DNA from: a virus
Length of the DNA stretch: 24,033 nucleotides
Strand: one strand, 5' to 3'
IMG/VR virus record: IMGVR_UViG_3300028025_006518
Span: 1 to 24,033 of that record
In this document: positions 16,522 to 23,551 of the stretch, piece by piece
Layout: the number at the start of each line of letters is the position of its first letter
Position numbering within the stretch: the first letter of the stretch is position 1
Program-made: the position numbers and the translations under genes
Notes under the pieces: generated by a model
Databases searched by the model: none
Seen by the model: only the letters and a program-made list of their open reading frames with translations
Told to the model about the DNA's origin: nothing

Positions 16522-16830
16522 ATGCCAGCAGTAATTCACACAGGATCATTTTTAGTGTCATTTAAAAATGAACAACCAATATACGAACATGAAGTTCGTT
16601 GTTTGGTAAAGGAAAGTGATTTTAATTTATCATACAATCCAACATTAGTAACTAATTATGCTAGTGGTTCATTAAAAGGATTTGCTACTGGCTCTGATTT
16701 TTATACCTATGCTACAGCATTAGGATTATATAATGATAATAATGAATTATTAGCTGTTGCTAAATTTGGTAAACCAATGTTAATGTCACCCGACACCGAC
16801 ATGACGTTTGTTGTTAAATACGATACTTAA
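16522..16830 (+). CDS. Small virion protein, paralogue of a tail-protein C-terminal module
   Basis: This 102-residue protein is related to the last 70 residues of the 10259-11209 product. They share VKESDFNLSYNPT versus VKNSEFNYTTNPS, the near-identical GLYNDNNELLAVAK, and a final hydrophobic strand (TFVVKYDT versus ALIRIKIDY). Residues 1-30 form an N-terminal strand region (AVIHTGSFLVSFKNEQPIYE). It has no signal peptide. It follows three glycosyltransferase-like genes and precedes the GIY-YIG gene, so it marks the right edge of the virion cluster. It is probably a stand-alone tail or fibre component using the same attachment module. The alternative is a leftover of a larger duplicated fibre gene. 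Confidence 0.75.
   Translation: MPAVIHTGSFLVSFKNEQPIYEHEVRCLVKESDFNLSYNPTLVTNYASGSLKGFATGSDFYTYATALGLYNDNNELLAVAKFGKPMLMSPDTDMTFVVKYDT
16722..16764 (+). repeat. 43-bp direct repeat, right copy
   Basis: This is the partner of 11101-11143 in the same orientation, 41 of 43 bases identical with the first 33 unbroken. It lies in the 3' half of the 102-residue structural gene. Recombination between the copies would remove or exchange everything from the fibre gene to the last glycosyltransferase gene and leave one fused structural gene. Confidence 0.85.
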
Positions 16831-16839
16831 AATAAGTTT

Positions 16840-17292
16840 ATGAGAACATGGTTATGGTATGCAGATGATGGAAGTATAGAAGTATTTCCTGAAGAAAAAG
16901 CTACTGAATATTATGGTTTTGTTTATATAATTACTAATATAAAAACAAAGAAGTTTTATATAGGTAAAAAAGCATTCATCCATAATAAAAAGAAAAAACT
17001 TACTAAAAAAGAAATAGCCGAGCACACAGGTGTGGGTCGTAAACCAACAACCCGAGTTGATAAAGTTGATAGTGGATGGAAATTATATTGTGGATCATCC
17101 AAAGAATTATTAGCTGATATTAAAATACATGGTGAACAATATTTTGAACGCATTGTACTACATCTAGCCAAAAACAAAAAACAACTCTCCTTCCTTGAAC
17201 TCCAGGAACAAATAACACACCGTGTATTGTTTAAGGATAATAGTTATAACGACAATATAGCAGGTAAATATTTCCGCAAAGACTTTGCTTAG
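16840..17292 (+). CDS. GIY-YIG superfamily nuclease-like protein
   Basis: This 150-residue protein carries the GIY-YIG signature at residues 26-43: GFVYIITN, then KKFYIGKK. A Lys-rich insertion follows (49-58), and then a segment typical of phage members, GWKLYCGSSKELLADIKIHG (about 75-94), FERIVLHLAK (99-108), and a helix FLELQEQI with a likely metal-binding Glu (E118 or E121). The usual catalytic Arg after the YIG strand is not obvious, because the insertion sits there. Members include homing endonucleases and housekeeping phage nucleases. No DNA-binding add-on domain follows, which argues against a classic homing enzyme. It lies between virion genes and the replication genes. Activity is plausible but not certain. 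Confidence 0.75.
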   Translation: MRTWLWYADDGSIEVFPEEKATEYYGFVYIITNIKTKKFYIGKKAFIHNKKKKLTKKEIAEHTGVGRKPTTRVDKVDSGWKLYCGSSKELLADIKIHGEQYFERIVLHLAKNKKQLSFLELQEQITHRVLFKDNSYNDNIAGKYFRKDFA

Positions 17293-17318
17293 GCAAAATT
17301 ATTTCATATATTGAGAGT

Positions 17319-18260
17319 ATGGATAATACAGCTCTACTATTCTTAATTGAATCAGTACTAGGTAAAGGACAATCAACAAGTAAAGGTAATTACGCTTTTA
17401 AATGTCCATTCTGTATACACCATAAACCAAAATTAGAAATTAATTTACGTACAACAGCTAAACGTGAAAACTTTTGGCATTGTTGGATCTGTAGTGCTAA
17501 GGGTAAAACATTACTTTCATTATTCAAAAAGATGAAAGCTCCAGACAACAAAATAGGAGAACTTAACATTCTAATAATCCCAGACAATACTAAAAATATT
17601 GAGTTAAGTGTTATACAATTACCTAAAGAGTTTATTTCATTAATTGATACAACTAAGTTAGATAAAATATTACAAATTGAATTAAAACACGTTTTAAAAT
17701 TTCTTAAATCACGTGGTTTAAATCAAGATGATATAATTAAATATAATATTGGTTTTTGTAAAGATGGTAAATATGGAGGCCGTGTTATTATTCCTTCATA
17801 CGACAACGACAAAAAATTAAATTATTTTATAGCTAGAGATTATAAAGGCGAAACACCTCAAAAATACAAAAATCCACCAGTAGCGGCTAAAGACGTTATT
17901 GGTTTTGAATTATATATAAATTGGGATGCACCAATCGTACTTGTTGAAGGTATGTTTGATGCTTTAACAATTAAACGTAATGTTATTCCTTTATTTGGAA
18001 AAGCAATACATGGTAAGTTAATGGAGAAATTAGTTAAATCTTCTGTTGATAGAATTTATATTGCTTTAGATCAAGATGCTAGGCGTGATGCTTTAAAACA
18101 AGCTGAAATGCTTATGTCATATGGTAAAGAAATATATTTGGTAGAAATGGAGGGTAAAGACGCTAATGAAATTGGTTTTGAAAATTTTTTAAACACTATT
18201 GAGCAAACACAACCACTGAATTTTCAGAGTTTGCTTGAGAAAAAATTACAACTATTATGA
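17319..18260 (+). CDS. 61: DNA primase, T4 gp61-like (zinc-binding plus TOPRIM)
   Basis: This 313-residue protein has a CHC2-like zinc-binding domain with Cys pairs C29-x2-C32 (KCPFCIHH) and C55-x2-C58 (HCWICSAKG), a linker helix, and a catalytic core. The TOPRIM part shows E210 in VLVEGMFDALT and the metal-binding D251/D253 in IALDQDARRDAL, then GKDANEIG. The upstream GGRVIIPSYDNDKKLNYFIARD motif is typical of DnaG/gp61 cores. The length is near T4 gp61 (342). It synthesises RNA primers for lagging-strand DNA synthesis with a phage helicase not seen here. The next nuclease gene overlaps by four bases (ATGA), so the two are co-translated. Its 26-base leader may hold a promoter for the replication block, but no clear box is visible. 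Confidence 0.87.
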   Translation: MDNTALLFLIESVLGKGQSTSKGNYAFKCPFCIHHKPKLEINLRTTAKRENFWHCWICSAKGKTLLSLFKKMKAPDNKIGELNILIIPDNTKNIELSVIQLPKEFISLIDTTKLDKILQIELKHVLKFLKSRGLNQDDIIKYNIGFCKDGKYGGRVIIPSYDNDKKLNYFIARDYKGETPQKYKNPPVAAKDVIGFELYINWDAPIVLVEGMFDALTIKRNVIPLFGKAIHGKLMEKLVKSSVDRIYIALDQDARRDALKQAEMLMSYGKEIYLVEMEGKDANEIGFENFLNTIEQTQPLNFQSLLEKKLQLL

Positions 18261-19042
18261 TTATTGACAGGAATGCAAACCTCATTAAAGACCCTAAAAT
18301 TAAGCGTCTTGTAGAGTACAGCGAAGGAGATAAACAAGTAAATGTTTTAGATAGTCGATTTTACAAACGCAACGACAAATACTATCCTTCAGTTACCTCA
18401 GTATTAAATTATTTTCCTAAAAACCAATTTTTTCATAATTGGCTTAAAGATGTAGGACATAATTCAGATATTATTGCTTCTAAAGCAGCAGGTGAAGGTA
18501 CACAAGTACATACTGCTATTGATCGTTATCTAAATGGAGAAGAAATTAATTGGATTGACGAATATGGTAAAGCACAATATTCACTTGATGTTTGGAAGAT
18601 GATTCTTAAATTTGCAGATTTCTGGTCAACACACAAACCAGAATTAATAGCAACAGAATATCATCTATTCTCAGATAATCATGAATATGCTGGTACAGCT
18701 GATTTAATTGTTAAAATTAATGATAAAGTATGGTTGCTTGATATTAAAACATCTAATTCACTCCATACATCTTATGGTCTACAATTAGCAGCATATGCTG
18801 TTGCTTGGAATGAAACCCATAATCAATTAGTTGAAGATACAGGAGTATTGTGGTTAAAAGCATCTACTCGTGGTGAAGGTAAAGGAGATACAATTCAAGG
18901 TAAAGGATGGCAATTAAAACAATATGGTGGGATTGCTACTAATTTTAAGATGTTTCAAAACATATATGAAATATATAAAATGGAAAATCCTGATTTTAAG
19001 CCTATGACTTTATTATTACCTACAAGTGTTAAATTAGCTTAA
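18257..19042 (+). CDS. PD-(D/E)XK exonuclease, RecB-like
   Basis: This 261-residue protein has all the expected RecB/AddB-type nuclease motifs in order: GTQVH (81-85), TEYHLF with E134, GTADLI with D149, LLDIKTS with D162 and K164, and QLAAYA with Q176 and Y180. The N-terminal 45 residues include PSVTSVLNYFPK, also usual in this family. It should cut or resect DNA with Mg2+, in phage recombination, repair or degradation of host DNA. It follows the primase with a four-base overlap, which supports a replication/recombination operon. It has no helicase or Fe-S Cys cluster, so it is not Cas4-like. A small, single-domain phage exonuclease fits best. Confidence 0.85.
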   Translation: MIIDRNANLIKDPKIKRLVEYSEGDKQVNVLDSRFYKRNDKYYPSVTSVLNYFPKNQFFHNWLKDVGHNSDIIASKAAGEGTQVHTAIDRYLNGEEINWIDEYGKAQYSLDVWKMILKFADFWSTHKPELIATEYHLFSDNHEYAGTADLIVKINDKVWLLDIKTSNSLHTSYGLQLAAYAVAWNETHNQLVEDTGVLWLKASTRGEGKGDTIQGKGWQLKQYGGIATNFKMFQNIYEIYKMENPDFKPMTLLLPTSVKLA

Positions 19043-19053
19043 TAAGATTTAAG

Positions 19054-19065
19054 TTATACGTATAA
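19054..19065. promoter_or_regulatory. 12-bp palindrome before the receptor gene, candidate operator
   Basis: TTATACGTATAA is a perfect 12-bp inverted repeat that ends five bases before the ATG of the TonB-dependent receptor gene, in the only non-coding stretch before it (28 bases). It contains a CG centre, rare in this AT-rich DNA. It could be a repressor site or overlap a TATA-type -10 box. No binding protein is identified. Confidence 0.4.
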
Positions 19066-19070
19066 GTGAA

Positions 19071-21317
19071 ATGAAACATTTATTATTTTTTCTGTTGTGT
19101 CCTTTATTTTTATTTTCTCAAGACACATTATTTAATAAGAAACTAGATAATATCACAGTTACTTCCGTAACTAAAAAAGAAACCAATGTAGCTGTTCTTA
19201 ATATAATTAGGAACAGCTCTGTTGTTTCTGATGGATTATCTGTTGAATTTATTAAGAAAACACCTGATCGCACTGTTGGAGACGCTCTTAAAAGAATTAA
19301 TGGCGTTACTATTCAAAACGATAAGTTTGTATTAGTACGTGGTTTAGCTGATAGATATAATCTAGCTTTATTAAACAAAACATTACTTCCATCTACCGAA
19401 CCCGATAGGCGAGCATTTTCATTTGATATTATCCCTTCAGGATTAATTGACAACATTATTATAGCTAAATCAGCAGCTGCTAATTTACCTGGAGATTTTG
19501 CAGGTGGTATTGTACAGATAACAACTAAAGATGTATCTAACAATTTTTTCTCCTTCAGCACAGGATTCAGTTATGGAACGGTATCTACATTCCAAAAATT
19601 CAAATCGGTGGAATATACGCCGTTTCCACAAAATTTTCCATCCACATACCGATTTCGTATAGGCAATAATGGTGATAAACGAGCTTATACTCGATTAGTT
19701 AATTCACCCCAAGTACGAACTATTAGCTCTGTGCCTAATACAAACAGTTCATTTTCTTTTGGATTAAAAAAGAATAAATGGAATTTAGTATTTAGTTCAG
19801 TTTATAGAAATTCATATTCAATAAATTATACTGACAGGCAGGATTACCAATCTTTAACTGAATTAGCATACAAGTATAAAGATACTTCCTATTCTAATAT
19901 TCAGTTATTGAATGGATTAGCTAATATTACTTACATAGGTAAGAACAAATACAGTTTAAAGACATTATTTAATCATCAAATAGAACAATTATATTTAACT
20001 CGTAATGGAGAGAATTATGATAATGTTCAAGATGTAAGAAGTAATGCTTCTAACCATATTGTTAAAACTGTTATAAATTCTCAATTTGAGGGTAAAATCA
20101 AAACATTAGATTTTAATTTAGGTTATAATTTAATGTTACGTGATCAACCCGACTATAGAGTTAACCCAATTACTAAATCATTAGGTATAAATGAACCTTA
20201 TGCTGTTGCTTGGAGAGATACATATCGTTTTTGGAGTGTAATGGATGAAAATAGTTTTAATGGAGGTATTAATAAAACCTTCAATAAAATTAAAGTTGGT
20301 GGTGGTTATCTTAAAAAGATAAGAAATTTCCAAGCCAGAATATTCAGATATGAGGCTACAGATATGTTAAATGAAATCACAAACAATACAGATAGATATA
20401 AGGCTGATTTTGATTTAGCAACAGGATATGCAATGTATGATAATGATTTTGGAAAATGGAAATTAAATACTGGTTTGAGAACAGAATATAACCTATTTGA
20501 TGTTAACACAGCTGACTTTAGCGGTCAAAAAGTAAATGTAAATAGAGAGTATTTTGATCTACTCCCATCATTGAATTTATCTTATAATTTAGATAAAACT
20601 AAATTTAGATTCTCAGCTAGTAAAACATTAGCACGTCCTGAATTTAGAGAAGTAGCTAATTTTGCTTATTATGATTTTGTTCGTAACGCACAAATATTAG
20701 GTAATTCTAAATTAGAAAAATCAGATATCTATAATTTAGATTTTAAATATGAATACTACCCTAAATCAGGTGAAAATATATCAATTGGAATATTCGGTAA
20801 GAATTTTATTAAACCTATTGAACAAATAGTAGCAGATGGTTCTGTCCCGTCTAATTTATTACTTACTTTTACTAATCCAAATAAAGCAACCGTTTATGGT
20901 ATTGAATTTGAATTACGTAAAAAAATAAATAATTGGTTGGATTTTTATACTAATTCATCTTTAATTCATTCTGAGGTAAAAGTAAATGGAACTAAACGTC
21001 AATTACAAGGTCAGTCAAATTACATTGTGAATGGCGGTTTAAATTTCCATAAAGATAAAAACACATTAAATGTTACATATAATCGTGTCGGAGATAGATT
21101 ATCCGCTGTTGGTTTCCAAGGATATGCAGATATATTTGAAAATAGTAGAAATATTTTAGATGTAGTATACTTAAGAAAAATAAATAAAGGCGAAATTAAG
21201 GTTGCAATAAACGACGTTTTTGCTCAATCATCAATATATTATCAAAAAACAAAAGGCGATTTAATTAAAACAAACAACGAACAAACAGTCTCATTAACTA
21301 TCAATTTTAATTTATGA
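19071..21317 (+). CDS. TonB-dependent outer-membrane receptor, phage-borne
   Basis: This 748-residue protein starts with a Sec signal peptide (MKHLLFFLLCPLFLFSQ, cleavage near residue 17), then a TonB-box-like LDNITVTS (25-32), then a plug domain (about 44-155). The plug has TVGDALKRINGVTI, VLVRGLADRYNLALLNK, STEPDRRAFSFDIIPSG and DFAGGIVQITTKD, the pattern of a large Bacteroidota receptor group. From about 160 to 748 it is a beta-barrel rich in alternating aromatic strands, ending SLTINFNL, a credible barrel-closing signal. The N-terminal carboxypeptidase-regulatory-like domain common in this group is absent, so it is shorter than usual. It would sit in the host outer membrane and import a nutrient using TonB energy; the ligand is unknown. 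It is flanked by phage genes and overlaps the lipoprotein gene by four bases. Capture from a host is inferred. Confidence 0.93.
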   Translation: MKHLLFFLLCPLFLFSQDTLFNKKLDNITVTSVTKKETNVAVLNIIRNSSVVSDGLSVEFIKKTPDRTVGDALKRINGVTIQNDKFVLVRGLADRYNLALLNKTLLPSTEPDRRAFSFDIIPSGLIDNIIIAKSAAANLPGDFAGGIVQITTKDVSNNFFSFSTGFSYGTVSTFQKFKSVEYTPFPQNFPSTYRFRIGNNGDKRAYTRLVNSPQVRTISSVPNTNSSFSFGLKKNKWNLVFSSVYRNSYSINYTDRQDYQSLTELAYKYKDTSYSNIQLLNGLANITYIGKNKYSLKTLFNHQIEQLYLTRNGENYDNVQDVRSNASNHIVKTVINSQFEGKIKTLDFNLGYNLMLRDQPDYRVNPITKSLGINEPYAVAWRDTYRFWSVMDENSFNGGINKTFNKIKVGGGYLKKIRNFQARIFRYEATDMLNEITNNTDRYKADFDLATGYAMYDNDFGKWKLNTGLRTEYNLFDVNTADFSGQKVNVNREYFDLLPSLNLSYNLDKTKFRFSASKTLARPEFREVANFAYYDFVRNAQILGNSKLEKSDIYNLDFKYEYYPKSGENISIGIFGKNFIKPIEQIVADGSVPSNLLLTFTNPNKATVYGIEFELRKKINNWLDFYTNSSLIHSEVKVNGTKRQLQGQSNYIVNGGLNFHKDKNTLNVTYNRVGDRLSAVGFQGYADIFENSRNILDVVYLRKINKGEIKVAINDVFAQSSIYYQKTKGDLIKTNNEQTVSLTINFNL

Positions 21318-22516
21318 AAAAATTATTAGGGTTTATTTTAGTATTAGCATTATTTAGCTGCAAGAAAGAATTAGGTGGTGGTGAAGGACCAATCAATGTA
21401 CCTTCAACTACAACATTGGTTGGCAACATTAACACAACAACCACATTAACATCAGACAAAGTTTGGACATTAAAGGGTTATGTATACGTAACCGATGGTG
21501 CTAAACTTATTATCCAACCTGGCACTACTATTGTAAGTGATATTGCTGAAAAAGGTGCCCTGTGTATTGAAAGAGGAGCCCAAATTATTGCTGAAGGTAC
21601 AGCTGCAAAACCAATCATATTCACCTCAGGTAAAAACGCCGGCGAGAGGTCTCCTGGTGATTGGGGTGGTATTGTAATTTTAGGTCGTGCTAAAACCAAT
21701 AGATCATCAGAACCAACTATTGAAGGTGGTATTGGTCGCCCTTATGGTGGTACAAACGATATTGATAATAGCGGAATATTAAAGTATGTTCGTATTGAAT
21801 ATGCTGGTATAGCTGCATTACCTAATTCAGAAATCAACGCTTTAACATTAGGTGCTGTAGGTAGTGGTACTGTAATTGAAAATGTACAAACCGTATACGC
21901 AAATGACGATGCGTTTGAGTTTTTTGGTGGGACTGTAAATGCTAAAAATTTATACGCATTCGCTACAGCCGATGATGATTATGATTTTGATTTTGGTTAT
22001 ACAGGAACTGTAACAAATGGTGTATCAAAACGTGATCCTCAATTTGTAGATAATGGAGATGCAGGTAACGGTGTAGAATGTGACAATGACGGCACTGGTT
22101 CATCAGCACAGCCATTTACCCATCCTAAATTGATAGGTATGATATTGGTTGGACCATTTGATGCTACTTCATTAGCAAACCATAATTTAGGTTTAAGATG
22201 GAGACGTGCAACACAATTCACAATGACTAATTCTAAAATATTAGGATATCAAAAAGGTGGATTTAGCATTGAATCAAATGAAACCGCTCAAGCTTATAAA
22301 GATGGTATTTCTAAATTTCAAAATAATGAAATCCAATCATTTGACCCATTACAAAATTTCAGATCTACATCTACTGTATTTATAGCAGATAACATGAAAG
22401 TAAAAGCATTAGGTGAAGGCAATAAAGAGGTAAAATATACTAAATTAGAAATGGAGGCGTTTTCAAGACCATCATGGATTAACGGATGGACTCGTTTTCC
22501 ATCTAAAGGACAATAA
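21314..22516 (+). CDS. Surface lipoprotein with beta-helix fold, receptor partner
   Basis: This 400-residue protein has a lipoprotein signal peptide with lipobox ALFSC (lipidated Cys at 16), followed by KKELGGGEG. Residues about 35-330 show right-handed parallel beta-helix features: GAKLIIQPGTTIV, KPIIFTSG, GDWGGIVILGRA, YGGTNDIDNSGILKYVRI, NALTLGAVGSGTVIENV and DDAFEFFGGTVNAKNL. In Bacteroidota, proteins of this type are commonly encoded next to TonB-dependent receptors and are thought to help capture ligand at the surface. Residues 219-226 form an acidic patch (ADDDYDFD). Its ATG overlaps the receptor's stop (ATGA), giving tight coupling. The exact fold count and the ligand are inferred. 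Surface exposure is unproven, as the residues after Cys only weakly resemble known Bacteroidota export signals. Confidence 0.87.
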   Translation: MKKLLGFILVLALFSCKKELGGGEGPINVPSTTTLVGNINTTTTLTSDKVWTLKGYVYVTDGAKLIIQPGTTIVSDIAEKGALCIERGAQIIAEGTAAKPIIFTSGKNAGERSPGDWGGIVILGRAKTNRSSEPTIEGGIGRPYGGTNDIDNSGILKYVRIEYAGIAALPNSEINALTLGAVGSGTVIENVQTVYANDDAFEFFGGTVNAKNLYAFATADDDYDFDFGYTGTVTNGVSKRDPQFVDNGDAGNGVECDNDGTGSSAQPFTHPKLIGMILVGPFDATSLANHNLGLRWRRATQFTMTNSKILGYQKGGFSIESNETAQAYKDGISKFQNNEIQSFDPLQNFRSTSTVFIADNMKVKALGEGNKEVKYTKLEMEAFSRPSWINGWTRFPSKGQ

Positions 22517-22536
22517 TTATAAATTAACAAATATTT

Positions 22537-22567
22537 ATAGGTAGCTTGGATTGCCCATGCTACCTAT
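22537..22567 (+). terminator. Hairpin after receptor/lipoprotein pair, probable terminator
   Basis: ATAGGTAGC (22537-22545) pairs perfectly with GCTACCTAT (22559-22567). The 13-base loop can add an inner TGG/CCA three-pair stem after one T-T mismatch. It is followed by TTATGTTTAATT, a weak T-rich tract. It lies 20 bases after the lipoprotein stop and 12 bases before the next ATG. It is the only strong hairpin I see between genes in the window. A terminator or 3'-stabilising stem is likely; a translational control element for the next gene is possible. Confidence 0.6.
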
Positions 22568-22579
22568 TTATGTTTAATT

Positions 22580-23551
22580 ATGATCAAATTACTTAACCTA
22601 GCTAAGCAGATACTAAAAGAAGGTGGTAACGTATTCGGTACTACAGACTCAATTGAAAAAGATAATATTGAACCTACTATTGAAAAATTTGTAGAGCAAT
22701 TATCTAAAATATTCCCTGCTAAAGCATCTACATTTACATCATTTGAGAAATTAGGATCAGCTGGTAAAAAAGCAGTATCGGGTGATATTGATTTATCATA
22801 TGATATTAAAAATATATTCCCTGGTGGTAAACCTGACTTTAAAGGTTGGGGTGTAGATGAAAACAAATATAACGAACTTTTAGCACAATTCACTAAAAAA
22901 GCTAGAACAGCATCACCTGAGAAACTTCAGTTACGTGCTATGATTGTATTAATTGGAGATAAAATTAATGATTCATTACCTGATGTTGAAGTAGATCTTA
23001 AAGCATCTGGTGCTGGTTCTATATTTTGTGCTGTTCCTCAATACGGACCTGATGGTGAAAAAATAGGTAAAGCAGTTCAAACAGATATTAACGTAGGTAA
23101 CCCTGAATGGTTACGTTTTAGCTATTATTCCCAATCATATGAGGGTAATGTTAAAGGATTACATCGTACACAATTAATGTTAGCTTTATTCTCTAATAAA
23201 GGAAAATCATTTGGTCACACCACAGGTGTAGTTGATAAAGAAAGTGGTCAACAAGAAGCATCTAATCCTAAAGAAGCTATTGATTTATTAAATCAATTAT
23301 ATGGCTTTAATTTAACTCAAGATACATTAGATAATTATTTTAAGTTAGAAGATTTTATGAGGAATAATATATCTAAAGAAGAATATAATTCCATTATGGA
23401 TAGATACCTTAAAATACTTGATTCAACTCGAGCAGACATACCAGAGAATTTACAAAAATATTGGATTGATAATCAAGACAGATTAGGATTAAAAGGTAAA
23501 TTCTTACCTGATAATTCTAAATTAATTCCTTACCAAAAAGAAAAAGCCTAA
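22580..23551 (+). CDS. Nucleotidyltransferase-fold protein, unknown substrate
   Basis: This 323-residue protein shows a Pol-beta-superfamily nucleotidyltransferase pattern: LGSAGKKAVSGDIDLSYDI (about 57-75) with a Gly-Ser pair followed by D-x-D, and a candidate third acidic residue in AVQTDINVG or in DVEVDLKA. The C-terminal half is helical (DLLNQLYGFNL, DYFKLEDFMRNNI). The spacing from GS to DxD is eight residues, slightly short for the superfamily. It could add nucleotides to RNA or protein, or modify a small molecule; nothing in the sequence says which. A related gene follows with a one-base overlap. The ATG at 22580 follows an A/T-rich leader after the hairpin. No HEPN partner is visible, which argues against a classic MNT-HEPN toxin pair. 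Confidence 0.68.
   Translation: MIKLLNLAKQILKEGGNVFGTTDSIEKDNIEPTIEKFVEQLSKIFPAKASTFTSFEKLGSAGKKAVSGDIDLSYDIKNIFPGGKPDFKGWGVDENKYNELLAQFTKKARTASPEKLQLRAMIVLIGDKINDSLPDVEVDLKASGAGSIFCAVPQYGPDGEKIGKAVQTDINVGNPEWLRFSYYSQSYEGNVKGLHRTQLMLALFSNKGKSFGHTTGVVDKESGQQEASNPKEAIDLLNQLYGFNLTQDTLDNYFKLEDFMRNNISKEEYNSIMDRYLKILDSTRADIPENLQKYWIDNQDRLGLKGKFLPDNSKLIPYQKEKA

Noticed and set aside
16840-17292. Homing endonuclease within an intron
   Set aside because: The GIY-YIG protein has no DNA-binding tail, and the flanking genes are complete with no sign of a split gene or intron.
18257-19042. Cas4-like nuclease
   Set aside because: The PD-(D/E)XK motifs are present but no Cys set for an iron-sulfur cluster is seen, and no other CRISPR genes are nearby.
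22564-22893. Minus-strand frame opposite the first nucleotidyltransferase gene
   Set aside because: All supported genes run on the plus strand and the plus frame carries the GS/DxD motif; no minus-strand leader is visible.
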